Source of the DNA: Perognathus longimembris pacificus
Taxonomy: Eukaryota; Chordata; Mammalia; Rodentia; Heteromyidae
Length of the DNA: 64,000 bases
Reading direction: 5' to 3'
Assembly (NCBI RefSeq): GCF_023159225.1
Contig: NC_063188.1
Span: 36,818,021 to 36,882,020 of the forward strand
The notes under the pieces are model-generated. The model saw nothing but the letters and a program-made list of their open reading frames with translations, made no database searches and was not told the DNA's origin. Position 1 is the stretch's first letter. Each line of letters begins with the position of its first letter. Positions 45,332-57,274 of this stretch are shown here, in pieces. The translations under genes and the position numbers were made by a program.

Positions 45332-45373
45332 TAGGAAGCAAGCAATCTTGCCACTAGGCCATATTCCCAGCCC
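45332..45373 (-). repeat. 42-bp IDL-Geo 5' head with target duplication, no tail
   Basis: Read on the minus strand, the insert is only the first ~42 bases of the left monomer (gggctgggaatatggcctag, then tggcaag). It has no right monomer and no poly(A). A perfect 15-bp target duplication, cttgatgcctgtctt, lies at 45317-45331 and 45374-45388. Confidence 0.9.
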
Positions 45374-45499
45374 CTTGATGCCTGTCTTGAATATTACACA
45401 AGAAGATACATTGTACACAGTGAGAATGAAAGACTTGTTGTATCATCCTTCCCCTATTCCAAACAGTGTAGCCAGGGGAGATACTTATGTTTGAGAGAA

Positions 45500-46510
45500 G
45501 AAGAAAATATTAAGTCTAAGCCTTAGACTGGAAACCCAGGACTGGAACCACCACAGTGAAACTCGGTGCTGGCCAAAGGCCCATGACTCCTACTACTAAG
45601 CCAATACTAGAACTGATCCCTAGGAACTGCATCAGAAGGCAGGGTAAGGAACAGGACTCGCCTACTACTGGATAGCAAGCTCAGAGATTTGTGTCAGAGC
45701 TCATGCACTCTGAAAACCAGAGCTCACAGGAACTTCACGCAAGTATCAGACAGAAACCTCTGCACCAGTACAGACGAGTCTGGGCATGCATCATTGCCAG
45801 CCTTGAAATGAGTCTGGGAAACACTCATCCTTGAACCAAGGCTGTACTGGTTCCTGCAGCTGTAAGACACAGATGTGATCCGGGGATGGACAAGAGAAGG
45901 ATTTGTGTTTTCACTTGCATCACCACTAGCTGTAGTATGGTCATGGGTACATACTTGAACTAAGTATCTTCTAGAAGTTTTGAAATTCGGGCACAATCTA
46001 GACATCAACCTGGGAGGCCAGGAGTTAACCTTTACCATCACCACCTGAACTTCAGACAGCTAAGTCTGAAGTACTAAGCTCCAGAGTTTACAATGGAACT
46101 TAGTGTTGGGCTATCTGCAGGTAGCTGTCTCTGGAACAGCTCCAGTACCAAGTAAAAATTATACTGTGCTACTATTGTTTGTAGCAGTCCTGGGCCAAAA
46201 ATCCACCTCAGGAAATAGGTATCCCATAGCAGCTTGGGCCTAGGTCCTACTTCAACACTATGCTGGTCTTGGCAAGTGAAGCTCACAGTATGACACAGCA
46301 TTTCAACACTGGTAGCCTCTGGTGTAACGTAGGAGCCAGGCCCCAGTTTACTCCTGGTGATTCTGTGCAAATCATGGCCAAAATTCCATAGTGCATAAGC
46401 ATAGCTGTTGACTATGGATGAGGCATCTCGGACTACACTGACCCCATTGACAGCAAAGGAAACACAAACTACTCTTTGTAGGTATTTCTGAACATATACC
46501 AACAGAGTAT
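45500..46510 (-). other. Unidentified 1-kb block with open minus-strand frames
   Basis: More GC-rich than its surroundings. It holds two successive minus-strand frames of 142 (46074-46502) and 106 codons (45724-46044) in an apparently repeat-free stretch. Neither protein resembles a family I know, and I see no initiation context or splice pattern. It could be the 5' region of a LINE or LTR element absent from my memory, or a decayed gene fragment. Confidence 0.3.
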
Positions 46511-46709
46511 TCAGGGAGTGGGGAGAAAGGGGAGCTCAACTTGGATTGCCCTCCAGCTAGTTTGTTTTCTGTTCTTTATAATCAGGTTAAGTTGATATCA
46601 TTTCAGAATAGCTTGTTAAAATCAAAATGTTTTTGTTCACTTCATGGTAACCACAAGGAAAAATTTATAATAGAAAAATCAAAAGGAGTGAGTAATGACC
46701 CAAGGTACA

Positions 46710-46917
46710 GGGCTGGGAAGGTGGCTTAGTGGTAGTGTGCTCGACTAGCACACATGAAGCCCTGAGTTTGATTCCTCAGTACCACATAGACAGACAACAA
46801 AAACCAGAAGTGGTTTTGTGGCTCAAGTGATAGAGTGCTAGCCTTGAGAGAGAAAAAGAGCTCAGGGACAGTTCTCAGGCCCTGAGTTCAAGGCCCAGGA
46901 CTGGGGGGAAAAAAAAG
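46710..46917 (+). repeat. IDL-Geo dimeric SINE (diverged)
   Basis: Both monomers are recognisable (gtggcttagtggtagtgtgc; gtggctcaagtgatagagtg) but the copy is more diverged than the others. It has an acaacaaaaa linker and a G-run before the A tail. No clear target duplication. Confidence 0.85.
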
Positions 46918-47111
46918 ACACACTACCAGAGTAAATCATTAAACCATCATAATTGACTATAAGGAAATGAGAAAAAAAAGAAAACTAGAAAACAAGTTAC
47001 AAAATGGATGTACTAAGGTGTATTAAGGTGTACTAAGACCTTACCTATCGATATAGGTACCTTGAATTCATGCAGATGAAATACTCTAATTAAAATATAA
47101 TGATTGAATGG

Positions 47112-47116
<5 letters not shown>

Positions 47117-47150
<34 letters not shown>

Positions 47151-47151
47151 G
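47117..47151. repeat. (AAT)n microsatellite
   Basis: About eleven AAT units, immediately before a B1 fragment (ccagacatggtagttgatgc) at 47157-47210. Confidence 0.95.
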
Positions 47152-47204
47152 TACTCGAGCCAGACATGGTAGTTGATGCTTGAAATACTAACGATTCAGG
47201 ATGC

Positions 47205-47476
47205 AATTGACGTTCTATTCAGAAAATAAATGCCTATGCCTATATCTTCCAGAGTGTTCCCTGTGTTTTCAGTTTCACATCATCCATTAAGGGCTTTGAG
47301 CTATTTGCAGTTGATTTTCTTGTACAGAATAAGAGATAGGTCTAGTTTTAGTCTCTATTGCATATAGATAACCGTTTCCCCCCACACCACTTCTTAAGTT
47401 GTCTTTTCTCTAATGTATGGACTTTTTTGCTTCTTTGTCAAAAATTAGATAGTTGTAGCTGTATGGTTTTATTTGT
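47205..47476 (-). mobile_element. Ancient LINE-1 ORF2 fragment
   Basis: In reverse: 'gtacagaataagagataggt', 'atggacttttttgcttcttt' and 'gtcaaaaattagatagttgt' match the L1 ORF2 segment that commonly encodes the end of the reverse-transcriptase domain. Frames are broken. Confidence 0.65.
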
Positions 47477-47477
47477 T

Positions 47478-47910
47478 TTTCTCTTTTTTATTTAAATTTT
47501 ATTGTAAAGATGATGTACAGAGGGGTTACAATTACATACATAATAAGGTAGTGAGTACATTTCTTGTCAAACTTGTTACAGCTTCCCTCATTTTTCTCCT
47601 ACTTTCCCTCTTTCCCCACAATCACCCCAAGTTGTACAGTTCATTTCCAACATAGTGTCTTGTGAGTATCGCTGTTGCATTGGTTCACCTTTTGTCCTTT
47701 GTCTGACCGCTTTGTTGTTCTCCTTCCCTTCCCCAAACCAGTAAGTGTATATACAAGACATAGTGTAACAAACTTTTAAAAATCAGTGACAAAAGGGGAT
47801 AAAACAAAGGAGAAAAGAAAATGAAAAGTGAAATAACTTCATACAGTACATTAAAAACAAAACAAAAACATAAAAAATCTTGTTTCCCTATCTTGGAGTT
47901 CATTTCGGTT
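47478..47910 (-). mobile_element. LINE-1 3' UTR
   Basis: A reversed L1 3' end (gtaaagatgatgtacagagg) and UTR. Its words (cttgtgagtatcgctgttgc) recur in the reversed copy at 60240, so both belong to one subfamily. The 5' boundary is not defined. Confidence 0.75.
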
Positions 47911-48059
47911 AGCAGCATTCACCATTATCTATTTCCTGGACTTTGTCAACAGCTTTACAAAATTCATCTTTTATCTATTCTTATCCACTTAAAATGTATT
48001 TCTCATCAACTGAGAAAAGTAATATTTATTTTTTAAATAAACATATAATAACTCTACCC

Positions 48060-48375
48060 ACAATCCTCTAATGGTTCCCCACTGTTCTCATTCTAAAGTC
48101 CAAATTCTTTCTACAACCTATGGCATTCTAGTATATTTGATTGCTGTCTACCTTTTTGACTCCATCTCTTACCACACTTCTCCTCAGTCAATATTCTATA
48201 GCTACAGTGGCCTTCATGATGTTCTTCAAACATGTAGTGCTTGTTCCTGCCTCAGTGTCTTTGTATCTGTTTTCTACATATCAAATTTTATTCTTCCAGA
48301 TTTTGATGGGCTGATCTTTCTTGTCATTCAAGTTTCCACTCAAATGTCACCTTCTTGGTAATATCTTCTCTAACT
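48060..48375 (+). repeat. L2 LINE fragment
   Basis: 'gtctttgtatctgttttcta' and 'caagtttccactcaaatgtc', then 'accttcttggtaatatcttc', follow the L2 3' region. This piece lies upstream of the terminus seen at 3720. Confidence 0.7.
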
Positions 48376-51250
48376 TTTCAGACTAAACTTGTATATGGAT
48401 GAGCACACATACAATGCATTATATGTCACATATAACTGTACATACTGAATAAATGAACAAACCAATTTGGTGTGGTAAGATTGATAGATATGATACATTT
48501 TAGAGTCCAGATTCCAGGTTGATGTTACCAGAATTTGAACATCAAAGTCTTGGTCTAGCTATAGATCTCAAATACTTTCAAGAGCCTAAAGCAATGAAAA
48601 AAGTCTAAGTTATCATAACTTTGTATGGCCCTTAACCTATATGTACCAATTCCTCCCTGCCTCATCTCTGAATCCTATGTCTGTTTTCCTCCCCTCTTTA
48701 TCTTATCCTTGCTTTATTCCTTAAGCATTAGCCATACCAGTAGCTTATACCCAAATAGCTGTCTTAGTTCTCTTGGAGCCCTTAGAGTTGAAAGTGGTTT
48801 ATGGAGCCTTCCTAGAAAGCACTCCCCATATTTATTTCTTCTCTCAAATCCTGGTGAAAAACCTCTTTCCTAAACAGAGCACTTTACTCAGGGTTTTGAT
48901 GAAGGTGATTATTAATTCAGAGATACAAGATATTTTGAATGTCAGCAAAATATTTCCCCCTCTCATTTAAGGAAAGGCATTCAAAATCACTTCTTGAAAA
49001 TTTTCAAATAGTTTGATGGTCCACTATAATGTCACTGATTTAAAATTCCATCACAATTTTTTTAGAATGGAACAAAACTAATAGATGGAGCCCTAGGCAA
49101 CTATTTATGCTTACTTCCTGCTGAGTTGGCATCAAATCAATCCAGTCAGCCTAGTCACCAGAAAGAAACAAACATTGAAATGCATTATTTAACCAGTGTC
49201 TAGTTTCTATGGATATACATAACCAAATACAGGATTTGATAACTTATGGGAGAATCTAGACCAGGCAACTCTATTATCTGGATGTTAGCCTCAGTTTAGA
49301 TTCGGCTGCAAGGCTATAGACAGTATTCTGATTTGAAACTCATGAATGTTTGATTCACTGCTATTGGCAGTTTAGAGCAACCATTCAGCACCTTTTCTGC
49401 TTCATCTGTTCAGAAATCTCAGGAAGTTCAGATGTGCTTCTGAATAAATTCTATTTTATGCTGACTTCAAAAAAACTACCTCTTGCCTCTTCTATATATT
49501 TCTATATCTAGTCCTGGTAGCTGAGAGCTGTGTCACTCTCCCATCTGCTCTTCCCTTGTGGCAGCACTCACAGCATTGCACACCCAGTGTGATATTGCAA
49601 ATAAGAGTTTCTGCTCAGCAAGGCAGATGATACGTAGAGTGCTGCCACCATGCTTTCCCTTCCTCATCCAAACTTACTCCACTTTGTGTACCAAGTGGGT
49701 CACAAGAGTGATGTGTTACTTTAACCAGTCATAGAAGTCTTTGGTTTCCTCTTGAAAGATTTCTAGACCAGGGATTCCTCGACCATGTGTGGGTGAACGT
49801 CCTTGTAAATGATTGGGGACATTCTCTCCCTGAAAACCAGTGAATGGCTCTCTGTGCTTCCAAGAAAAGACCTAAAGCTCAATTTCAGGGTCAATCAGCT
49901 CTGATGGGATATGAACTGAGTACAGTATATCAGAATACAATAACAAGAAAAGTAGGGATGTAGGGAACACAGGAAAGTACTCCTATGTGTTCAATGCAGG
50001 GAGGCTGACATCAGAAATTGTCTATATTTTGACATCTGTAGCTGAATACTGTGGGAATACTAGTGTACAAGAGATGTAAAGGCAAAGGATGGTAAAAGAG
50101 CAAATGTTTAGGTATTTAGGATTTAGATCCATAGGTATCTCTTGGGGACTACTACTGATGGAAAATGACTTAAACTAAAAACACTCAGCTTTACCTCTGA
50201 ACGCCATATCTTAGAACTGCCCTTGCTGTAGACCTGGCTGAATCATGTCCCTCCTCTTCCCCCTCCCCAAACATGCCCTGCTACTGTAAAAGTGAACTGC
50301 GGCCATACCATTTTTTGACATATCTGATAACCCATATGCTGAAATAAAAAAAAAAACACCTTCCCTATACTCAAAATAAAATTCCATCTCTGCACAAAGA
50401 ATCTCTTCCTCAGTTCCCATCCTGACCCCCATCCCTGTCCCATGACCGACTACTCCACACCCTGCCCCATCTGATTTGACTCTCTCTGCCTAAGGAAAGA
50501 CACCTCAATTGTAAGAGAGCAGGCCATTGTCTCTGCAGTCTGGCTGCAAGACTTTGAAATCTCTCTCAGGCTTTAACTTCCAAAGTAAAAGTCTGTTGGT
50601 CTCTTGGGTTAGCTTTCTGCCTTTTCTTTATTCTTATGCTCTCATGATATAGTTTCCTTACAATTACCCCCTGAAGCTTTGGGTCTCCTAGGATCTTTAT
50701 CATAGAAGCATCAGTATGAACATCATTCTTCAATTAAAGAGAGACTAAAGGCTGACCCTGTGTATTTCCATACCCCATCACACATTTCCAAAACAGGGAA
50801 GGCAGAGAGATCATAGTTCTCCAAATCTATACAATATACTCTATTCTTCAAAAGTGAGGGAAACAGCCCCCATTTGTTACCTTACCCTTCAACAAGAAAC
50901 TAAAGTTGCATGAGTAGGCTTGTTCTATCTGGAACCCACAATATAATTTGGAGACTTCAGAAATGCATCCAATGGATACCCCGTTTAACATGACAGAAAC
51001 TGGGAAATGGGCTTCAGGATACTCAAAAGAAATAAGTATGTTTAATCCAAAATGTCCCAATTCAACAGAAAGTCTCCCTCCAAAATTTCCTTTATAGGCT
51101 AAAGCCAACAGTGCTTACTTAGAAAGCTAAAAATGAAGTCTCACTGTGACTTTGTATCTAGACTTCAGTAACTTCCATTCTCTATTTCCTAAATACTTCA
51201 TTGATCCAGCTGACAATCCATTCACCCCAGATCCTTGCTCTACCCTGGTC
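48376..51250. other. 2.9 kb of unique sequence, no gene seen
   Basis: Several frames of 60-86 codons exist on both strands, none with a domain or splice context. No repeat family is recognised apart from faint MIR-like words near 48500. Confidence 0.4.
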
Positions 51251-51268
51251 ATTAGCATTCCTTCTTGT

Positions 51269-51486
51269 TCTTTTGTTTGTTTGTTTGTTTGTTTTTGCCA
51301 GTCCTGGGCCTTGGACTCTGGGCCTGAGCACTGTCCCTGGCTTCTTTTTGCTCAAGGCTAGCACTCTGCCCCTTGAGCCATAGCGCCACTTCTGGTCATT
51401 TTCTATATATGTGGTGCTGGGGAATCAAACCCAGGGCTTCATGTATAGGAGGCAAGCACTCTTGCCACTAGGCCATATTCCCAGCC
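51269..51486 (-). repeat. IDL-Geo dimeric SINE
   Basis: Complete reversed dimer with a (GTTT)n tail. A perfect 15-bp target duplication, agcattccttcttgt, lies at 51254-51268 and 51487-51501. Confidence 0.95.
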
Positions 51487-51697
51487 AGCATTCCTTCTTG
51501 TGATACTTTACTAGATTCCAAGAAAAACATCTTCAAATAAACTCACTTGTATTTCTCTTCTTTGTGAAAAATACTAAACACATATCAACAAGACTCAAGT
51601 GAAGAATCACAACAGCCATGTACAAGTAACTTTCATTGACTGGAACAACAGAAGCATAGAATCTAGATTTCTCATTATACTTGATTAGTTATTTTTG

Positions 51698-51887
51698 TTT
51701 TGTTTTGTTTTTTGCCAGTCCTGGGGGCTTGAACTCAGGCCCTGAGCACTGTCCCTGGCTTCTTTTTTGCTCAAGGATAGCACTCTACCACTTGAGCCAC
51801 AGAGCCACTTCTGCCTTTTTCTGTATATGTGGTGCTGAGGAATCGAACCCAGGGTGAGCACTTTACCACTAGGCCATATTCCCAGCC
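51698..51887 (-). repeat. IDL-Geo dimeric SINE with internal deletion
   Basis: Reversed dimer with a (TTTTG)n tail. About 25 bases of the left monomer between B and A boxes are missing. Target duplication cttgattagttatttttg / cttgatgagttaattttg (51680-51697, 51888-51905) with two mismatches. Confidence 0.92.
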
Positions 51888-52139
51888 CTTGATGAGTTAA
51901 TTTTGATCTCCAAACCTCAATTTCCTTATTGTCAAGTTGAGAGGTCTAAGTTTCACTGGAAAACATGATTCAGAGCATAATGTGAGTAGATTTTGTTGTT
52001 TGTTTTCCACTAAATATAATGTAGTGTGAAGGCACTGAGAAAGCTACTTCTCCCTCCTTCTAAAGAAAAAAATATTAACCTTCCTTTGCAAGCTTTACTG
52101 TCAGAATTTCCAGCTGTTTCACTCCCTCTGAGTAGCATT

Positions 52140-52375
52140 TTTTTGTATGCTGATATTGGCCTTGAACTCAGGACTGAGTTCTGAGCACTGTCCCTGAGTT
52201 TTATCACACAAGGCTAGTGCTCTACCATTTGAGCCACAGCTCCACTTCTGGATTTTTGGTAGTTAATTGGAGTCAGAGTCTCACAGAATTGCCTGCTTGG
52301 GCTAGCTTCAAACCGTGATCCTCAGATCTCAGTCTCCTGAGTTAGTTACAGTTATGAGCCACTGGCTCTTGGCTA
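52140..52375 (-). repeat. B1-Geo composite SINE
   Basis: Reversed Geo then B1 halves (gagtctcacagaattgcctg, ctcagtctcctgagttagtt). Target duplication tctgagtagcatt at 52127-52139 and 52376-52388. Confidence 0.92.
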
Positions 52376-52388
52376 TCTGAGTAGCATT

Positions 52389-52845
52389 CTTTAAAATGAT
52401 AACACTCTTGAAGTGATAGCATTTTAAGTTGTGATCAGCCAAGAACCTAAATGTTTATTGGAGGAAAAGGAAAATAGTAGTTTACCACCTTGGGAGACCA
52501 CCACGCAGGGGAGATGAAGCTAAAGTGCTTCTGGGCAGCAGAGGTCCAGAAGAGGATTTGGAATTGACCTAGGAAGAGAAGGAAACTACTTTTTCAGACA
52601 TGGGAAGGCCTAGGCAAAGCCACAGCAAAAGGTATGAGAATACTGAAGGATTCAATTATGAAAATGTCATAATGAACCCCATTATTTTATACAATAAACA
52701 TATGCTAATTTTAATAACGTAATTGTAAAAAAAGTCATACAAGGGAGTAATTCTGGGTGCTTGACTGACTTTCCAATCTACTTAATTTTCTATTTTCCAG
52801 ACATCCTGAAAGATAGGCCACTTTCTGACCAATAGATATAGTTTA
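52389..52845. other. No gene; possible old LINE-1 tail
   Basis: The words 'aatgaaccccattattttat' and 'caataaacatatgctaattt' near 52670-52710 resemble the older L1 3' end seen at 35370, but too little is present to define an element. Confidence 0.4.
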
Positions 52846-52849
52846 TCCT

Positions 52850-52975
52850 AAATCCCAAGCCCCCCACATAGATCAACTGAATCTGAATCTGTAGAATGGA
52901 GCCCAAGAAGCAGTATTTTTAGAAGTTGTCCGTATAGTTGCCATAATCTGCGAGGGTTGAGAATCACTGCTTTCA
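52850..52975 (+). mobile_element. MER5A-like hAT MITE fragment
   Basis: 'aactgaatctgaatctgtag', 'agcagtatttttagaagttg' and 'gttgagaatcactgc' follow the MER5A 3' half. Confidence 0.6.
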
Positions 52976-54535
52976 GTTGCCGATCCACTGTAAGTGAGTA
53001 TCACAAGGTTAAGTTGACAGAAAGCTTTATAAGTAAACAGGAATGTTATTAGATACTAAAAGAATAAGCAATGTTTAGGATGCAGACAGAGTTGAAAACA
53101 AGGAATATAGATGTAGTAATGCAGAAAGGATTTTTCCAATATGATCCAGTGACAGTGGAGGAAAACTCATGTAGATCTACGTAAATGGACAATGTTGAGG
53201 AGAAAGAACTTGGTGAGGACACTGAAATTTTGGCCAACTAAGTTGATACCTAGCATTGTTACAGGTAGTTTATGTAAGAAATCTCTGTCCTTCAAAGTTG
53301 CTCATTTATTTCTGTGTGTTTCTTGTTCCCTCCTACTATTTCTTTATTAAATGTTCCTTTTGAAGAAATTCACACTTGTTTTCTGATTAAAGTAAAAGGA
53401 ATCTTCCTGTAAACTAATGAAGATAAACAGGCAATGCTGATACTTTGTTCTAAAAGCTTATAGACCATAACTTTCATCAGAGATCAGGAAATAAAGAGTT
53501 TCTTGATCAACGAGTTTCTTGGCCAGATGGGTGCTTTACTCAGCGACAGTAAAAGCGACAGTACCACATATTTGCTGTGGGATCCCTGATAGCTGCTAAG
53601 TAAACCTTGATCCAAAACTGATGTTTGAACACATGCAACTCAACTTGACCTCAACTCACTCCCAGATGTGTTTCTCTAAGTAGATGGCCTACTTCCTGTC
53701 CCAACAGAGAAAAACAAAAACAAAAACAACACAATATAAATCTACTTGCTGGGCCCTTCTTCACACATCTTTCTACAACTGTATGTATTTTACCTCCTAC
53801 AGAGCATGAGGGGCTCCTTTTAACTTAGTCAAACTTCTATGTGGACTCATAATCCTATCATATCTCCCTAGGAATCATACTCCAATGATCACCCTTTATC
53901 ACTCTCATATCATTAACATTGACTCCTTTTCCTCTGAAAATAAAAAGCACTTCCAAATTGTATTCACCTTAAACTAACAAAAATCCTACCTTTGTTGATA
54001 TTTTATCCCTTCTTGCACTATCATTGATATTTCCTTACAAGATCAAGTTTTAAAACAAATCCTCTACACACAATATTTCTACTTTCTGACCATCAACTCT
54101 ATCCCTAGCCATTATGCTGATTTTCCTTCCTACTGTTGTACTGAAATTTGTCTCACTGGAGTCACAAATTCCTTTTTTATTTCCCATAGGCATGGGCCCT
54201 TCTCATTTCTTGTCTTAATCCCTAAGCAGCCTATGATACTGGACAATCCCTTCATTTTCACATTTACTAGTCCTTTTTCTTCCTGATTTTCTTCTTACTT
54301 CTTTAGCTACTCTTTTTCACTTTCTTTCCTTGCCTTAAACAATACTCACAATGATTCCATCTAAATCTCTTCTTGCCTAATACTTCCTAGTAGATTACAT
54401 CTATTCTAAGAATATTGTATTGACTATATGATCTTGGCCCCCAAATGTAAACTCAAACCTAGCTCTTTCTGATGAAGTTCACATGCATGTATGAAATATT
54501 TACTGAATATCCTTATCTGTGATGTTCTATACAAA
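52976..54535. other. No feature recognised
   Basis: 1.5 kb of AT-rich, pyrimidine-biased unique sequence without supported features. Confidence 0.4.
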
Positions 54536-54539
54536 AAGT

Positions 54540-54740
54540 CAGAGTAATATGGATTTTTGTTCAAGTTCCCATCTCTGACATTCAACATTAGAAACCATCT
54601 ATTTAACCTCTGAAAACCTCCATTTTGTCACCTATTAAACAAAAGTGATAGTGGTGACCACATGTAAAATATAAGTGAAATACTGAATATAACATGCTTT
54701 TCATGGGACCTCACATTTTATAAGCATTCAATAATTGTGA
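54540..54740 (-). repeat. MIR SINE (decayed)
   Basis: In antisense: 'gttcaagttcccatctctga', 'ctatttaacctctgaaaacc' and 'ataagcattcaataattgtg' are in MIR order. Confidence 0.6.
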
Positions 54741-54744
54741 ATCG

Positions 54745-55034
54745 TTGTTGTCAATTCAAGCTAACCCAAACTGCATTTATCATTTCCACCTAATGTAAGC
54801 ACATCGTTCCCACCCGTCAACCTCTAAATTAGCTAGGATTACATTATCCCCTGTCTAGGGCTTATTCTAGGCTTTTCTCTCTTTTCCTCACTCTTCCTTT
54901 GCCATTTCCTCTTCTCTTCTCTACTTCCTTGATGCTATTTTGCTCACCACTAAGATACGTAATTTTACTTCCCTTATCACTGAATTTAGAACTGTTACTG
55001 ACATTCTAATGTAGCTTGAAATCATGAGCTTTAA
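54745..55034. other. No feature recognised
   Basis: Pyrimidine-rich unique sequence (tcttttcctcactcttcctt) directly upstream of the large L1. Confidence 0.35.
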
Positions 55035-55431
55035 AAAGTATTCATTGGAGAATTCCTAGTGAATATTGATATATCCAAACTAAACCAAGAAGATTTAAAT
55101 CAACTGAATAGAAACATAACAAGTAATGAAATAGAGATGGCAATAAAAGACCTCCCATCCAAGAAAAGCCCAGGACCAGATGGATTTACAGCCTAATTTT
55201 ATAAGGCTTTCAAAGGAGAACTCACTCCAATACTCCTCAAACTCTTCAATGAAATTGATGGTGAATGATCACTACCAAATTCATTTGATGAAGCCAGCAC
55301 AACCACCATCCCAAAACCAGATACTCATCAAAGAAGAGAATTATACATCCATCTCTTTGATGAAAATTGATGCAAAATTTCTCAACAAAATTCTGGCCAA
55401 CAAAATTCAACAACAAAAAATCATAATTATG

Positions 55432-55640
55432 GGGCTGGGGATATGGCCTAGTGGCAAGAGTGCCTGCCTCATATACATGAGGCCCTGGGTTCGATTCCCC
55501 AGCACCACATATACAGAAAATGGCCAGAAGTGGCGCTGTGGCTCAAGTGGCAGAGTGCTAGCCTTGAGCAAAAAGAAACCAGGGACAGTGCTCAGGCCCT
55601 GAGTCCAAGCCCCAGGACTGGCCAAAAAAAAAAAAAAAAA
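55432..55640 (+). repeat. IDL-Geo SINE nested in old LINE-1
   Basis: Complete dimer close to the other young copies, with a long A tail. A perfect 17-bp target duplication, aaaaaatcataattatg, lies at 55415-55431 and 55641-55657. A box ggcctagtggcaagag and B box ggttcgattcc are intact. Confidence 0.96.
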
Positions 55641-55709
55641 AAAAAATCATAATTATGATCGAATGGGATTCATTCCAGGGTTGCAAAGCTGGTTCAACAT
55701 ATTCAAGTT

Positions 55710-55905
55710 ATATATATATTTTTAATATTTTATATATATTATATATTTATATTTATATATTATAAATATATAAATATATATTATATATTTATATATTTTA
55801 TATATATTTATATATTATATATTGTAAATATATAAATATATTATATATTTATATATTTTATGTATTATATATTTTTTATATTATATATATATTTTATTAT
55901 CAAAC
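55710..55905. repeat. AT-rich microsatellite with ~65-bp higher-order repeat
   Basis: TATATA-type sequence in which a block near 55760-55805 recurs near 55826-55866 (aaatatataaatatat, then atttatatatttt). It is the expanded tail of the reversed L1. Confidence 0.9.
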
Positions 55906-56210
55906 TGAATTACAGAGAGGTTACAGTTTCATACATTAGGCAATGGATACATGTCTTGTACTGTTTGTTACCTTGTCCCTCATTTCCCCCTCCCCCCTCT
56001 CCCTTTCCCTTCAGTTCAGTTCATTTTCACCAAACAGTTTATAAGTATTGCTTTTGTAGTTGTTTGTCTTTTTTTACCCTGTGTCTCTCGATTTTGGTAT
56101 TCCCTTCCAATTTCCTGGTTCTAATACCAGTATACCCGGTTTCCAATATACTCAGATAAGATACAGAGATAGTGTAGGTACAACCACAGGAAGGTGATAT
56201 AGGAATATCA
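55710..56210 (-). mobile_element. LINE-1 3' end with AT-microsatellite tail
   Basis: Reversed L1 3' UTR (gaggttacagtttcatacat ... ccacaggaaggtgatatagg) at about 55905-56210. Its tail side is a 195-bp AT tract. A perfect 16-bp duplication, tcaacatattcaagtt (55694-55709, 56211-56226), encloses UTR and tract together. Confidence 0.93.
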
Positions 56211-56820
56211 TCAACATATTCAAGTTTATTAATGTAATTCAATACATCAACAGAAGCAAGGACAAGAACCACATGATCATCTCAATAGATGCAGGGAAAG
56301 CACTTGAAAACATCCAATACCTCGTTATGATAGAAGCTCTGGAGAAGCTAGGAATCCATGGAACATTACTCAATATAATACAGGCTGCATATTACAAATC
56401 TATTCAGCATTATACTTAATGGTGAAAAATTAAAAATATTTCCTCTAAAATATGGACAAGGAAAACCACTCTCTCCACTCCTCTTCAATATAGTACTGAA
56501 ATACTTATCAAGAGCAATAAGGCAAGAGATAAACAGAAAGGAGACCAAAGGGAAAAAAGTTAAGTTCTCTCTTTACAGATGACATGATCATATATTTAAA
56601 GAACTCCAGATTGCTCTCCCAAGTTACTTGAGCTGATGTGCAACTTTGGCAAAGCAGCAGGGTATAAAATTAAGCCACAAAAATCAGTAGCTTTTCTTTA
56701 TGCCAACAATGAGAAGAGAAAGATTGAAATGAGGAAAGCAATTCCATTCGTACTGTGCTCAAAAGAAATACCTAGGAATTAACTTAATCAAAAATGTGAA
56801 GGACCTCTATAATTAAAACT

Positions 56821-56938
56821 GTAGAGACTGGTGCTGTGGCTCAAAGTGGTATAGCACTAGCCTTAAGGAAGAAGAGCTGAGGGACAGCAGCCAGGACCCA
56901 AGTTCAAGCCCCACAACCACCAACAACCAAAAAAAAAA
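56821..56938 (+). repeat. Monomeric Geo SINE
   Basis: A lone right-monomer unit (gtgctgtggctcaaagtggt, then caagttcaagccccac) with an A tail, inside the old L1. No IDL or B1 half precedes it; the L1 sequence continues directly on both sides. Confidence 0.85.
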
Positions 56939-57274
56939 ACTTTTAAAACATGGGAAAGAAAATTAAAGCAAATCTGAAGAAATGGAAAAACCTTTTATGC
57001 TCCTGAATTGGAAGGATTAACATCGTGAAAGTGGCAATAATGCCCAAAGCTATCTATAAATGCAATGCAATACCCAAGATCCCAACAACATTCTTCAATA
57101 ATATATAAGAAGCCAACCAAAAATTCACATGGAATAATATAAGACCCAAAATAGCAAAAACAGTCCCTATCAGGAAGAACAGTGATGGAAGAATATCAAT
57201 ACCAAACTTCAAACTTCATTACAAAGCTGTAGTAATGAACACACCTTGTTACTGGCACAAGAATAGGCCTGAGA

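Noticed and set aside
55432..55510. A tRNA gene
   Set aside because: The tRNA-like A and B boxes belong to the left monomer of a SINE; no acceptor-stem pairing or tRNA 3' end is present.
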